Shown one piece after another: positions 19,747-29,658 of a stretch of DNA of 64,000 bases (positions are counted from its first letter, which is position 1; every line of letters starts with the position of its first letter). A program made the position numbers and the translations under genes. The stretch is from Synechococcus sp. BIOS-E4-1 (GTDB taxonomy: Bacteria > Cyanobacteriota > Cyanobacteriia > PCC-6307 > Cyanobiaceae), in the NCBI RefSeq assembly GCF_014279995.1, contig NZ_CP047935.1, forward strand, positions 965,243 through 1,029,242, given 5' to 3'. The notes beneath the pieces are model-generated. The model saw only the letters and a list, made by a program, of their open reading frames with translations. It was not told the origin of the DNA and did not search any database.

Positions 19747-20151
19747 TCAGTTCGTGTTTTGCCTCTCCCTGGCACGCTTGATCCAGCGTCGTGCCAGGAC
19801 CAGATCCACAACCGGGGGGCGCCCGCTGCGCAGCTGACGTTCAAGCCGTCCGGTTCGGGTGAGCAAGTCCTGAGGGGAAGCGCCAGCAATCGCTGTCACG
19901 GTGGCCAGTCCTGCATGCATCAGCAGGGCAGCATCCTGGGGAGCCAGGTCCAACGCGCAGGCGAGATCGGCCATGCCTTGCAGCCTTCTGAGGTTGCGTG
20001 CTGATGCCCGTCCGCTGGCGGCCAGTCGACTGATCTGCAGCGCATCGAGAGCCTGCAGCTGCCCCCAGGTGGTAATGCCCGAGGCAAGAAGCTGTTTCTG
20101 TTCATCGCGCAGGCCCTGGGGCAGGTCCTGCAGAGGATCCTCGGGTCTCAT
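19747..20151 (-). CDS. Helix-hairpin-helix-like DUF4332-type protein
   Basis: The 134 residues contain repeated short helix pairs such as LLASGITTWGQLQALDALQI and LMHAGLATVTAIAGASPQDLL, each with a Gly-containing turn, as in helix-hairpin-helix modules of the DUF4332 family that may bind DNA or RNA. The C-terminus is basic. Its ATG overlaps the ycf51 stop by four bases, so the two are probably co-translated. Assignment is by pattern only. Confidence 0.65.
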   Translation of the reverse strand: MRPEDPLQDLPQGLRDEQKQLLASGITTWGQLQALDALQISRLAASGRASARNLRRLQGMADLACALDLAPQDAALLMHAGLATVTAIAGASPQDLLTRTGRLERQLRSGRPPVVDLVLARRWIKRARERQNTN

Positions 20152-20591
20152 CCGGCTCGGAAGTCGCGCACGGTTTCACCCAGAACCACCGATCGGGAAG
20201 CGCCTGCACCTGCGGGCTGAAGCTGACGCAGGCGAACGGTCACCTTCGGGCTGTTGCGGCCGCCTGGTCGCACATTCCCTGCCAATTGCTGCAGGGTCGG
20301 TTCGATCGCTTCATCTGGAAAATCGGCCTGGGCCTGAGCCACAACCAGGTCATCACCATTGTCAAAAACGATTGGTGCCCGCAGTGCACCCTCCACGCTG
20401 ACGCTGGGTGTGTAGCTGAGACCGAATGCCCAGCAGCTTGCCGACAACAGCAGCGTGAAGCTGCTCACTCCTACCAGCCGGAAACGGATCTCCCAGCGGG
20501 CGATGAAAGCGATCAGGGTCAAGCCGAACAGCGCCACCCCTCCCTTGGCGAGCCAGATGCTGGAGGTGGAGAGCAATTCCTCAAGTGGCAT
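20148..20591 (-). CDS. ycf51: Ycf51 family protein
   Basis: Ycf51 (DUF2518) is a protein of unknown function found in cyanobacteria and some algal plastids. The 147 residues begin MPLEELLSTSSIWLAKGG, have two membrane segments (about 12-32 and 38-60) around RWEIRFRLVG, then a soluble domain starting near SVEGALRAPIVFDNG that ends in VVLGETV. A longer open frame to 20723 overlaps the divergent gene's start and is not protein-like, so the ATG at 20591 is used. It diverges from the TamB-like gene with 85 bases between. Confidence 0.85.
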   Translation of the reverse strand: MPLEELLSTSSIWLAKGGVALFGLTLIAFIARWEIRFRLVGVSSFTLLLSASCWAFGLSYTPSVSVEGALRAPIVFDNGDDLVVAQAQADFPDEAIEPTLQQLAGNVRPGGRNSPKVTVRLRQLQPAGAGASRSVVLGETVRDFRAG

Positions 20592-20676
20592 GGGCTGGTC
20601 TGCTGGGAATGTGGTCCTTATATTGCGTCGACCTCCGGCGTATTGACGGGCATCGATGCGAGGAGGTCCAACCAGC

Positions 20677-23600
20677 ATGCGGCGTAACAGGCTCGTTCTG
20701 TCTGTTCTCGGAGGATCCCTCATCGGTGGGGGCGCGCTCTGGTTCGCGGCCGATCGCTACGCTGCTTCACTTTTTCAGCGTGTGCGTCCAGGGATCGAGG
20801 CTCAGATTTCCAGGCCCCTCGGTCATCCCGTCAGCATCGGTCGCTATCGCGGCCTGGGTCTGCAGGGAATCGCTTTAGGACCTGTTCAGGTCGGCAAAGG
20901 TCCACTTGATCAGTCGACTGCGGAGATTCAGCGCATCACCATCGGGCTCGATCCCCTGGCCACAGTGCAGCGACTCAGGCCTGTGTTGCAGGTGCGGGTC
21001 AGAGGAGCTCATCTCGAGCTTCGGCGCAATGACAAGGGTGCTTACTGGGTTCCAGGCCCCTTCCCAAAACAAGGCGACCCACCTCGCGTGGATCTGAAGG
21101 TGCGTTTCAGCAACCCTGCCAGGATCCGTATCGCTCCTGCGGGACTCAGTTTCACAGCTGCAGGTTGGAGCGGTATCCGTCTTGATGAGCACAGGGCTGA
21201 TGGCGTCCTCAAGTTTGTGCTTCCAGAGAGGGGGCGCATCACCGTCAAGGCACGGGGGCGCTGGGTCCGCCCGGAGTTTGAGCTCACCACCCGACTGGAA
21301 CGGATTCAGTTGGCTCGCTATCAGGGCCTGCTGCCGTCGAAGCTGCCCCTTCAGATGCGGGGGCAGCTCGGAGGCGACCTGCGCCTGGGCTGGAGTCGGG
21401 GACAAGCCAATTGCAGCGGGGGAGTGTCCCTGCAGAGAGCGGAGTTCAGCGGCCAGGCCATGGAGCACACGCTCGAGTCGCCACAGCTGCGCGTCAGTTG
21501 TCGTGGGGACGTGCTCAAAGTCACGAACAGTCGATGGACCTACGGGCCTTACAGGGCTTCACTTGGAGGCGGCGTGCGTCTCAATCGTTCCTTTGATCTG
21601 AAGGGGGCTCTGAAGGAACTGGATCAGAACCGCAATCTGGCTTTCCAGCTGAACGGCGACTGGTATCAACCGAAATTGCGCATCAATGGGATCTGGGCTT
21701 TGCCGGACACCATCCCGGTGGACGGACCTCTTCGACTTGGTGCTCAACTGAGTGCTGATTGGCGCGACTCCAAGAACTGGTCGGCAACACTGGATGGGCT
21801 TGATCTCAAAGCACCTGGTCTGGATGTGAAGGCCAAGGGTGCCTTGCACCCTCAGCTGAACGTTGCGACCCAGCGGCTTGATCTGGCGGGGCCCGCCTGG
21901 AAGCGCCTGCCTCTGGTCCCGTCTCTTCTCGGGACTGCAGCTCCCCTTAAAGGAGAGCTGAGATTGACCGGTGCATCATCCAAGCCGGAGCTGTCTCTCG
22001 CCATGGCTCAGGCCAACAATCCCTTGCTGCAGGCCTGGTCGCTGCAGGCTGGCTGGACTGCGCAATCGGGATTGCTGAAGCTTGAGCAGTTCCGCAGTCC
22101 TGATCTCACCGCCCGCGCCCGGATGCCGCTCAGCCTCGGTGCAGGTGGTCTGAAAACCGGGCTACTGGAGGCCGATCTGCGTCTTGAGTCCTACCCCCTG
22201 AAGCGGCTGGGACCTCTTCTGGGTACGGAAATGGATGGAACGATTGCGGCATCCGGCCGGGTGCAGGGCCCTCTTGATGCACTGCGGCCTGATCTGCGTC
22301 TTGCAGTGAATCATCCGCAGGCGGGTGCTGTGCGTCTGATGGAGGACTGGAGTGGAACCTTCCTCGGTCGCTCCGGTGGAGGCGGTGTGCTGTCGATGGC
22401 GTCGGTTGGAGCGGTCATTGCGGGATCACTTGAGGCTCGGCTAGGTGCGAACTGGCTTCCCAGCGAAGTGATGCTGCGCCGTCGCAAGGGGGATCTGCAG
22501 CTCAGAGGAACGCCGGCTGCTTACCAATGGACAGCCAATGACCTGACGGTCGATGGACTTGAACTGGCCCTTCCTCCCAGGCAACGCTGGGAAGGGGTGT
22601 ATGGCCGCTTGAGTGGTGAGGGCACTCTTGGGCTGCAACCGCTCGCCATGACAGGCGATCTGAGCATCAAACGTCCTGGAATCATGGGGCTGCAGCTTCA
22701 GCAGATTCTGCTCACCGGCCGTTATTCGGATCGTCGTTACGCGATCACGGGCGAGCTGCTGCCACCGGATACGGGCCAGATCACAGTGGATGCCGAAGGA
22801 CGGTTTGATGGTCCTTTCAAGGGTGAGGCCGTGGCGAGGGGACTGAGCGCTCGCTGGCTCAGCAACAGTGCCCTAAGCCTGCCCAGGCTCAATCAGGATG
22901 CGCCTTTGGAGCAGGGCTCAGCGGCAGATCTGGGCACGCTGCTGGTGAATACATTCGGCGGCATTCTGGACGGGCAACTTCAGGCCTTGCGTGACGCCCG
23001 GAAAGCCCTGCTGCAGGCACGGCAGGAGAACCGTGACCGTGAACCCTTCCGGCTTGAGGATCTCCGCGGTCAGGTGGATGCAGTGATCGATCTGACCGGT
23101 CCTCGGATCAGTCGTCTCAACCTTGATCTCAATGCCCGGGGGCACCTCTGGATCGAAGGTGATGATGCGGATTACGCCTTGCAAGTGAAACCCTTCACCG
23201 CACGGATAGAAGGTCCACTTCAGGGAGGAGAGGGGCAGTTCTCCTTTGCCCATCTGCCCTTCAGCCTCCTGGCACTGGTTGCACCCGTTCCGAGGTCACT
23301 GATGGGAGCACTTGGCATGAGCGGCACTTATCGACTCGATGGCTCCAAGGCAGCGATTAGCAGTGAGTTGGTGCTCGAAGATGCGCGCCTCGGCCCCAAC
23401 CCGATTGCGCTCAAACGCGGCCAGGTGCTGCTGAGTGATCAGGCTCTCAAGCTCGACCTTGCTCTTGTTTCCGAAACCTCCACAGAGCCAGTGACCGTTA
23501 CCGGGAGGATTCCCTTTGCGGCTGATCAGCCACTCGATGTCCGGATCGTGAGTCTTGGCGATGGCCTGAAGTTCCTGACAGGACTCACCAATGACACCGT

Positions 23601-25077
23601 GTCTTGGGAGAAGGGTGACGCGGATCTTCGCCTGTTGCTCGGTGGCACTCTGCGAGCGCCGAAGGCCAATGGCTACATCGTGATCAAGGAGGCTGCGTTC
23701 AAGGCTCAGGGCCAGAGCCTTGCCAAAGTCAATGGCTCCATGGTCTTCGACTTCGACCGCTTGGAAGTGCAGTCGCTGAAGGGTCGCTTCGGCTCTGGTG
23801 GTCAGCTCGAGGGAAGTGGTGCCTTAGCGCTTCTGCGCCCCAATCCTGAGCCCAAGCCCCTGCGAATCCAGCTCGAAAAGGCTCGCCTGAAGCTTCCCAA
23901 TGCTGATGTGAACGTTGGCGCTGACCTGATGATTACCGGAGCTGTGGTGAATCCACAGATCGGCGGAATTCTCGAGGTCAGTGATGGAGCGATTCGGCCG
24001 GGTCGCTCTGTGCTCTCCCGCGTCAGGAATCCACTGGCTCAGAAAACAGACTCCACAAAGGCGTTTTCCACCGAGGCCGCTTCCGTTGATGAACTCCTGG
24101 AGGAAAAGTGGGACTTCAAAGAGCCACTGGTTCTCCGGGGTGCTGATGTTGAGGCGGAGACGAGCCGCTCGATCAAGGCGTCTTTGCCCAAGCTGCCCTT
24201 CATCGGATTCCGCGACCTGCGCGTCACGCTCGGTCCCAAGCTGAGAGTTGAGATGCAACCGTGGTACAACTTCACCACAGCGGGGCTTCTCAACCTCAAC
24301 GGGGCTCTGGATCCCAGCCTGGAACTGCGGGGAGTTGTTCAACTGCTGTCCGGTCGGGTGACCATGTTCACCACGACTTTCAACCTTGATCGTGCTGCCC
24401 CAAATGTCGCGGTCTTCACCCCTTCGCTCGGGCTGATCCCCTACGTGGATATCGCCATGGTCACGCGGGTCTCCGACAACGTGACCATCAACGACGACGA
24501 CAACGCCTTCTCCAAATCCATATTCGATACCAACGGTCTTGGCAATCTCGGTGCCGGAGGAGAGCTCCGCCTCATCAAGGTGATGCTCTCGGCCAGCGGA
24601 CCGGCCGACCGTCTGTCTCAGAGCATTCGTCTGCGCAGCACACCATCTCTTCCCCAGCCGCAGCTGCTGGCTCTGATCGGCGGCAACTCACTGGCTGGTC
24701 TATCGGGAGCTGGCGCCGGTGCCGCTCTGGCCGCTGTTCTGGGGCAGTCGCTGTTGTCTCCGGTCCTCGGGACGCTCTCGGATTCGTTCAGCCAGAGGCT
24801 GCAGTTTGCCCTCTATCCGACCTACGTCTCCACCATTGTTCAGAATGAAAAGGATCGTGTTTCTGGACAGGTCCCCCCCCAGCTCGCCCTCGTGACCGAA
24901 GTGGGTGTTGCCATCACTGAACGCTTCGACTTCTCGGTGCTGGCTGCTCCCAATCGCAACGACATCCCGTCGCAGGGGACCGTGACCTATCAGATCAATC
25001 CGAACTTGAGTCTGTCCGGATCGGTTGATAGTCAGGGCACCTGGCAGAGCCAGCTGCAGCTGTTCATGCGGTTTTGA
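20677..25077 (+). CDS. tamB: TamB/Tic236-type outer-envelope biogenesis protein
   Basis: A 1466-residue protein with an N-terminal membrane anchor (VLSVLGGSLIGGGALWF), a very long run of amphipathic beta-strands, and the C-terminal DUF490 domain (from about residue 1100, including LNLNGALDPSLELRGVV and the closing LSLSGSVDSQG). In bacteria TamB spans the periplasm and helps lipids or beta-barrel proteins reach the outer membrane; the plastid homologue is Tic236. A strong AGGAGG lies 10 bases before the ATG at 20677, so this start is favoured over an ATG seven codons upstream. It heads the rightward run, three bases before the ROK kinase. Confidence 0.92.
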   Translation: MRRNRLVLSVLGGSLIGGGALWFAADRYAASLFQRVRPGIEAQISRPLGHPVSIGRYRGLGLQGIALGPVQVGKGPLDQSTAEIQRITIGLDPLATVQRLRPVLQVRVRGAHLELRRNDKGAYWVPGPFPKQGDPPRVDLKVRFSNPARIRIAPAGLSFTAAGWSGIRLDEHRADGVLKFVLPERGRITVKARGRWVRPEFELTTRLERIQLARYQGLLPSKLPLQMRGQLGGDLRLGWSRGQANCSGGVSLQRAEFSGQAMEHTLESPQLRVSCRGDVLKVTNSRWTYGPYRASLGGGVRLNRSFDLKGALKELDQNRNLAFQLNGDWYQPKLRINGIWALPDTIPVDGPLRLGAQLSADWRDSKNWSATLDGLDLKAPGLDVKAKGALHPQLNVATQRLDLAGPAWKRLPLVPSLLGTAAPLKGELRLTGASSKPELSLAMAQANNPLLQAWSLQAGWTAQSGLLKLEQFRSPDLTARARMPLSLGAGGLKTGLLEADLRLESYPLKRLGPLLGTEMDGTIAASGRVQGPLDALRPDLRLAVNHPQAGAVRLMEDWSGTFLGRSGGGGVLSMASVGAVIAGSLEARLGANWLPSEVMLRRRKGDLQLRGTPAAYQWTANDLTVDGLELALPPRQRWEGVYGRLSGEGTLGLQPLAMTGDLSIKRPGIMGLQLQQILLTGRYSDRRYAITGELLPPDTGQITVDAEGRFDGPFKGEAVARGLSARWLSNSALSLPRLNQDAPLEQGSAADLGTLLVNTFGGILDGQLQALRDARKALLQARQENRDREPFRLEDLRGQVDAVIDLTGPRISRLNLDLNARGHLWIEGDDADYALQVKPFTARIEGPLQGGEGQFSFAHLPFSLLALVAPVPRSLMGALGMSGTYRLDGSKAAISSELVLEDARLGPNPIALKRGQVLLSDQALKLDLALVSETSTEPVTVTGRIPFAADQPLDVRIVSLGDGLKFLTGLTNDTVSWEKGDADLRLLLGGTLRAPKANGYIVIKEAAFKAQGQSLAKVNGSMVFDFDRLEVQSLKGRFGSGGQLEGSGALALLRPNPEPKPLRIQLEKARLKLPNADVNVGADLMITGAVVNPQIGGILEVSDGAIRPGRSVLSRVRNPLAQKTDSTKAFSTEAASVDELLEEKWDFKEPLVLRGADVEAETSRSIKASLPKLPFIGFRDLRVTLGPKLRVEMQPWYNFTTAGLLNLNGALDPSLELRGVVQLLSGRVTMFTTTFNLDRAAPNVAVFTPSLGLIPYVDIAMVTRVSDNVTINDDDNAFSKSIFDTNGLGNLGAGGELRLIKVMLSASGPADRLSQSIRLRSTPSLPQPQLLALIGGNSLAGLSGAGAGAALAAVLGQSLLSPVLGTLSDSFSQRLQFALYPTYVSTIVQNEKDRVSGQVPPQLALVTEVGVAITERFDFSVLAAPNRNDIPSQGTVTYQINPNLSLSGSVDSQGTWQSQLQLFMRF

Positions 25078-25080
25078 TCG

Positions 25081-26007
25081 ATGGCTCAATCGAGTGCTGA
25101 TCGGTGCGTTCTGGGTGTGGATCTCGGTGGAACCGCGATCAAGCTCGGTCTGTTCAGCCTTGAAGGGGATTTACTGGCGGACCACCAGCGTCCAACGCCT
25201 CAACCCGCCACACCTGGATCAGTTTGTGTGGAGATCGTTGACGCGATCGGAAGCCTCGATCCCCATGGCCTGGCTTCGGTAGTCGGGATTGGCTTGCCGG
25301 GTCCGATGGATGCCCAAGCGCGGGTTGCCCGCGTCTGCATCAATCTGCCCGGTTGGGAGGAGGTTCCACTGGCTGCGTGGCTTGAACCACGCCTGCAGCG
25401 AAGGGTCACCCTCGCCAATGACGGGAACTGCGCTCTCGTGGGTGAGGCCTGGAAAGGCGCGGCCGTGGGCTGCAGTGATGTGGTGTTGCTGACTCTTGGA
25501 ACCGGTGTTGGCGGAGGGGTGATGCTCGGTGGCCAGTTATTCACAGGTCACAACGGAGCCGCCGCGGAACCGGGGCTGATCACGCTGTTTCCTGATGGAC
25601 CTGAGTGCAACAGCGGCAACAGGGGGTCGCTGGAGCAGTTTGCGAGCATCGCCGGCTTGAAGCGGCTGAGTGGCACTGAGCCGTCCTCACTGGCCATGGC
25701 TGCATCCAGTGGGGATGCTCAGGCCAGGGCGCACTGGGAGCGCTACGGCCAGCTTCTCGGCACAGGCATCAGCTCGCTCGTTTACCTTTTCACGCCGCAG
25801 CTGGTGCTGGTTGGGGGGGGACTGGCTGGGGCCAGTGAGCATTTCCTGCCTGCGGTGCGTCATGAGGTGGCTACCCGTGTTCAGGCGGTGAGTCGCGAGG
25901 GCCTACAGATCAAGGCGTGTGCACTAGGCAATGGCGCGGGGCGTCTGGGCGCTGCACGCCTGGCGATTCAGCGGCTGTTGCCTTCAGCGTCTCCCCAGGC
26001 GGGATGA
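25081..26007 (+). CDS. ROK-family sugar kinase
   Basis: A 308-residue cytoplasmic kinase with the phosphate loop GVDLGGTAIKLGLFS at the N-terminus, the catalytic Asp in LANDGNCALVGE near 118 and LTLGTGVGGGVMLGG near 137. ROK enzymes phosphorylate glucose or related sugars. The usual zinc motif CxCGxxGCxE reads CNSGNRGSLE here: two of three cysteines are serine, as in some cyanobacterial ROK proteins, so the structural zinc is probably lost. The window has a second, unrelated glucokinase (36973-38049). Substrate is not known. Confidence 0.88.
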   Translation: MAQSSADRCVLGVDLGGTAIKLGLFSLEGDLLADHQRPTPQPATPGSVCVEIVDAIGSLDPHGLASVVGIGLPGPMDAQARVARVCINLPGWEEVPLAAWLEPRLQRRVTLANDGNCALVGEAWKGAAVGCSDVVLLTLGTGVGGGVMLGGQLFTGHNGAAAEPGLITLFPDGPECNSGNRGSLEQFASIAGLKRLSGTEPSSLAMAASSGDAQARAHWERYGQLLGTGISSLVYLFTPQLVLVGGGLAGASEHFLPAVRHEVATRVQAVSREGLQIKACALGNGAGRLGAARLAIQRLLPSASPQAG

Positions 26008-26022
26008 TGGAAGTCGTTCTCA

Positions 26023-27339
26023 ATGTTGCCTGTGCAGGCCGTTCCAGACCCCTCCCCGGAGCTTCTGTCTGTGGCGGTGAGCCTGCGCCGTGCCGCCACC
26101 AATCTGGGCCTGACCAGCGACGACCAGCGTCGGCAGGCCCTGCTGGCCATGGCGGATTCACTCCGTGCGCACTCCGGCGCCATCGTTGCCGCGAACCGTA
26201 CGGACCGTGAGACCGCCGAGCGCAACGGGCTGGCTCCGGCACTGATGGCCCGTCTCAAGCTCGATGAAGTCAAGCTTGAAGGAGCAATCACCGGGGTGCG
26301 ACAGCTGGCAGAGCTTGCTGATCCCCTCGGCCGACGTCAGTTGCACCGGGAGCTTGATGACGGTCTTGTGCTTGAACGCGTCAGCGTCCCTCTCGGGGTC
26401 GTCGGTGTGATTTTCGAGGCCCGACCGGATGCTGTGATCCAGATTGCCTCACTGGCGATCCGGTCCGGTAACGGGGCGATCCTCAAGGGTGGACGTGAAG
26501 CCGAGTGCACCAACAAGGCAGTTATGGCAGCACTGCAGGAGGGACTCGCGGCCACCTCGGTCGCTCCCGAGGCCCTCGCTCTGCTCACCACCCGTGAAGA
26601 CAGCCTTGCACTGCTGCGCCTTGAGGGATTGGTGGATCTGATTATCCCCAGGGGCAGTAACGAACTGGTGCGCTTCATTCAGGACAACACCCGCATTCCC
26701 GTGCTCGGCCATGCCGATGGGATCTGTCATCTGTATGTGGATGCCGAGGCGGACGCTGATCAGGCTGTGACCATTGCCCTGGACAGCAAGGTGCAGTACC
26801 CGGCTGCCTGCAATGCAATCGAGACCCTGCTTGTGCATGCCGATATCGCCGGCACTTTCCTGGAGAAGGCCATCCCGGCCTTCCAGTCGGCAGGTGTGCG
26901 GCTGCTCGGCGATCCAGGCGCCTGTGCACTTGGGATCAGTGAGGCCGCGGCTGATGAGGACTGGAGCACGGAATACCTGGCCTTGACCCTGTCCGTTCGT
27001 GTTGTGGACGATCTCGATGCAGCTCTTGAACACATCCGTCGCTATGGCTCACGCCATACCGAGGCGATCGCAACCCGTAACCTCTCCACTGCGGAGCGAT
27101 TCCTTCGCTCAGTCGACAGCTCCGGTGTTTATCACAACTGTTCCACTCGATTTGCCGACGGCTTCCGCTATGGATTCGGCGCAGAAGTGGGCATCAGTAC
27201 GCAGACTTTGCCTCCAAGAGGTCCCGTGGGCTTGGAGGGACTGGTGACCTATCGCTATCGATTGCGTGGTGACGGCCACATCGCTGCCGACTATGCATCG
27301 GGTGCGCGTCGCTTCAGCCATGTGGATCTGGAGGGATGA
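26023..27339 (+). CDS. proA: Gamma-glutamyl phosphate reductase
   Basis: ProA reduces gamma-glutamyl phosphate to glutamate-5-semialdehyde with NADPH, the second step of proline synthesis. The 438 residues show the family order: N-terminal helices, [17 protein letters not shown] near 130, [13 protein letters not shown] near 155, and the catalytic Cys in [14 protein letters not shown] near 260. Length is typical. It follows the ROK kinase by 15 bases and its stop overlaps the folB start by four. Confidence 0.96.
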   Translation: MLPVQAVPDPSPELLSVAVSLRRAATNLGLTSDDQRRQALLAMADSLRAHSGAIVAANRTDRETAERNGLAPALMARLKLDEVKLEGAITGVRQLAELADPLGRRQLHRELDDGLVLERVSVPLGVVGVIFEARPDAVIQIASLAIRSGNGAILKGGREAECTNKAVMAALQEGLAATSVAPEALALLTTREDSLALLRLEGLVDLIIPRGSNELVRFIQDNTRIPVLGHADGICHLYVDAEADADQAVTIALDSKVQYPAACNAIETLLVHADIAGTFLEKAIPAFQSAGVRLLGDPGACALGISEAAADEDWSTEYLALTLSVRVVDDLDAALEHIRRYGSRHTEAIATRNLSTAERFLRSVDSSGVYHNCSTRFADGFRYGFGAEVGISTQTLPPRGPVGLEGLVTYRYRLRGDGHIAADYASGARRFSHVDLEG

Positions 27340-27719
27340 GCAACGTCACCCATCCCCTGGACATCATCAGAGTCGACAATCTCCGACTCTGGGCCCATGT
27401 CGGGGTCCTCGACCATGAGCGTGAACACGGCCAGTGGTTCCGTGTTGATCTGGAGCTGCATCTTGATCTGAGCCAGTCGGCCACTGCTGATTCACTGGCG
27501 GCCACCGCTGATTACAGCCTGGGAGTGCAGGCTCTGCAGCACCTTGCTGCCGAGATCCGCTGCCATACCCTCGAACATTTCAGTGAGCGCATGTTTGAAG
27601 AGCTTGAGGGGATCTATGGGGCTTTGCCGATCCATCTTCGGCTGAGCAAATGTCATGCTCCGATTCCAGGTTTCGCGGGTACGGTGAGCCTTGAGCGCTG
27701 GCGCCGTAAGCCGTTCTGA
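27336..27719 (+). CDS. folB: Dihydroneopterin aldolase
   Basis: FolB cleaves dihydroneopterin to hydroxymethyl-dihydropterin in folate synthesis. The 127 residues include [21 protein letters not shown] at the N-terminus, which carries the family's substrate Glu, and [15 protein letters not shown] in the middle. Length fits the family (about 120). Translation is probably coupled to proA through the ATGA overlap, and the lipase gene starts one base after its stop. Confidence 0.92.
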   Translation: MSNVTHPLDIIRVDNLRLWAHVGVLDHEREHGQWFRVDLELHLDLSQSATADSLAATADYSLGVQALQHLAAEIRCHTLEHFSERMFEELEGIYGALPIHLRLSKCHAPIPGFAGTVSLERWRRKPF

Positions 27720-27720
27720 T

Positions 27721-28335
27721 ATGACCACCACGGTGCCTTCTTCATCACGGCGACCGCTGGTCCTTGTCCATGGCCTCTGGGATACGCCGCATCTGTTTCG
27801 GCGATTGGTCCGTCGATTGGAGGTGCATGACGTTCCACTGCTCGTGCCCCATCTTCCGCACCGCCTGGGGGCTGTTCCTCTGCGCACCCTGGCGGAGCAG
27901 CTCGACGTTCACATCCGTGAGCGCTGGGGTGACGACATGGAGGTGGACCTGCTTGGTTTTTCGATGGGCGGCATCATCGGGCGTGTCTGGCTGCAGCAGC
28001 TGGGTGGTGCAAAACGCACCCATCGTTTTGTCAGTGTTGGCAGTCCTCAGCGGGGAACTGTCACGGCTCAATGGATTCCCTCATGGCTTTGCGCCGGGCT
28101 GGCCGACATGAAACGAGGCAGTCCTCTGTTGCGTTCTCTCAACGCTGATCTGCAGACGCTCAAGGGATTGGACTGCGTCAGTTATTACTGTCGCTGGGAT
28201 TTGATGGTTTTCCCGGGGTGGCAGGCCCATCTGCCAATAGGACTCGTGAGCAGTGTTCCTGTATTCACCCATCAGCAGTTGATGTCGCATCCCCGATCGC
28301 TTGATGTTTTGCTGAGAACGCTTCTGAGTGACTGA
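27721..28335 (+). CDS. Lipase-like alpha/beta hydrolase
   Basis: A 204-residue alpha/beta hydrolase. PLVLVHGLWDTPHLF near residue 12 supplies the oxyanion region and DLLGFSMGGIIGRVWL near 75 the nucleophile Ser in GFSMGG; a His lies near the C-terminus (FTHQQLMSH). This matches small triacylglycerol lipases or thioesterases. No signal peptide is present. It belongs to the tamB-folB run and starts one base after folB. Confidence 0.85.
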   Translation: MTTTVPSSSRRPLVLVHGLWDTPHLFRRLVRRLEVHDVPLLVPHLPHRLGAVPLRTLAEQLDVHIRERWGDDMEVDLLGFSMGGIIGRVWLQQLGGAKRTHRFVSVGSPQRGTVTAQWIPSWLCAGLADMKRGSPLLRSLNADLQTLKGLDCVSYYCRWDLMVFPGWQAHLPIGLVSSVPVFTHQQLMSHPRSLDVLLRTLLSD

Positions 28336-28405
28336 TTGGTGCACGAACAGTGACATGTTCTGTGCTGATGGGCACACTTTGGATGTCATCCATGTCCTGC
28401 CGCGC

Positions 28406-29101
28406 ATGTGTTTTTCGGCTTCGGCAAGTTTCACGGCATCAGCCGTGCTCGTTCCTCTCGGTCTTTATTCGCATCATCTGGCTACGAGTCATGAGCGGCC
28501 TGATTACAAACCCCTCGCCCTGGTGCCGTTCTTCTTCGGGGTTCAGCAATTTGTCGAGGGTCTGGAATGGACTGCGATCGACCGTGGCGGCATCGAGCCC
28601 CTCGCAACGATCGGTGGGCTCGGTTTTCTCTTCTTCGCCTATTGCTTCTGGATGATCTGGATCCCGTGGAGCGCATGGTCCGTTAGCCGAAGTACGGACT
28701 CCAAGGGATTGCAACGACGTTTGAAATGGGTCGCGATTGTGGCCACTGTTATCGGCATCGCCTTCTATCTGCCGATGCTCTTCAACCCGCCGGCGATTCA
28801 ACCAGCGGTTCACAGCAATGGTCGACTTCTCTACAACATTTCCGATCTGCACAGCATCCTGCATAACTTCGTGAATACGGAACCGATCGGTGAACTGGTG
28901 TACTGGGCCTTCATTGTTTTGCCGTTGATTGCCCTCAGTGACAAAGCAGTGAAGCTGTTTGGTGTGCTCATTTTCGTGTCGATCTTCCTCACCTGGGCCA
29001 CTTACAGCGCAACTTTCAATTCGGTCTGGTGTTTCTACTGCGCCGTGCTCTCGATCGTTGTGATCTGGATCGTAAATCGTCCCCATCTGCGTCAGGCCTG
29101 A
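28406..29101 (+). CDS. DUF6629-type membrane protein, 231 aa
   Basis: It begins MCFSASASFTASAVLVPLGLY, the hallmark Cys-containing N-terminus of this family, and has about six membrane segments, with LGFLFFAYCFWMIWIPWSAW and YWAFIVLPLIALS among them. Function is unknown; a transporter or membrane enzyme is possible. An ATG 26 codons upstream exists but overlaps the lipase stop and lacks membrane character. The next gene follows after five bases. Confidence 0.8.
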   Translation: MCFSASASFTASAVLVPLGLYSHHLATSHERPDYKPLALVPFFFGVQQFVEGLEWTAIDRGGIEPLATIGGLGFLFFAYCFWMIWIPWSAWSVSRSTDSKGLQRRLKWVAIVATVIGIAFYLPMLFNPPAIQPAVHSNGRLLYNISDLHSILHNFVNTEPIGELVYWAFIVLPLIALSDKAVKLFGVLIFVSIFLTWATYSATFNSVWCFYCAVLSIVVIWIVNRPHLRQA

Positions 29102-29106
29102 AGCCG

Positions 29107-29658
29107 ATGGCTGACCAGCTGTTGGCATCTCTGGAGTCCATGGGTCAGGTTCTGCTGGCCATGGACACCGGCGTCGGACTTCTGATCGGCGTTGGATTCT
29201 CGATGTCTGCCTCGCATCTGTTCGCGTTGCTCGCCAATCGACTGACGCCGATGCAGATCCTGATGCACATGATCGTGGATGCTCTGGTGCTCAGTCTGGC
29301 TTTTCTGCTCGGAATCCTCTGCCACAGCCTGATGCTGATGCTTCTCGAAGGTGTTCCTCTGCAACCGATCACCTTCGCCAATCGCATGGGTGCCGCCATG
29401 TGGCCAGGTTTGTTTTATGTGCTGGCGGCGGCTCCTTATGTGAGTGATCTGATTGCAGTGACCCTGCTGGCCTGGATCCATCTCAATGTGATGTTGCTGC
29501 TTCAGGCGGTTTACAACATCCCCTTGGAGACGAGCCTGGTGGTGGCGCTGCCTGGATTTGTGCTCGCGCTGCTGCTGGTGGGCTTGCTGTTTGCGCAGCG
29601 CTGGCGCACGAGCTACGCCATGCTCGCCACAGAGGTGTCAGCCCTGACGTCGCCATGA
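29107..29658 (+). CDS. Integral membrane protein, 183 aa
   Basis: It has four or five hydrophobic segments (TGVGLLIGVGFSMSASHLF, LVLSLAFLLGILCHSLMLML, LFYVLAAAPYVSDLI, and VALPGFVLALLLVGLLFAQ among them). The layout recalls Yip1-type proteins, but no motif proves it. The stop overlaps the next gene by four bases, so the two products may act together in the membrane. Confidence 0.75.
   Translation: MADQLLASLESMGQVLLAMDTGVGLLIGVGFSMSASHLFALLANRLTPMQILMHMIVDALVLSLAFLLGILCHSLMLMLLEGVPLQPITFANRMGAAMWPGLFYVLAAAPYVSDLIAVTLLAWIHLNVMLLLQAVYNIPLETSLVVALPGFVLALLLVGLLFAQRWRTSYAMLATEVSALTSP

Noticed and set aside
20591-20723. 44 extra residues at the Ycf51 N-terminus
   Set aside because: They would overlap the divergent TamB-like start and are Arg/Pro-rich without resemblance to Ycf51; the family begins at the ATG at 20591.
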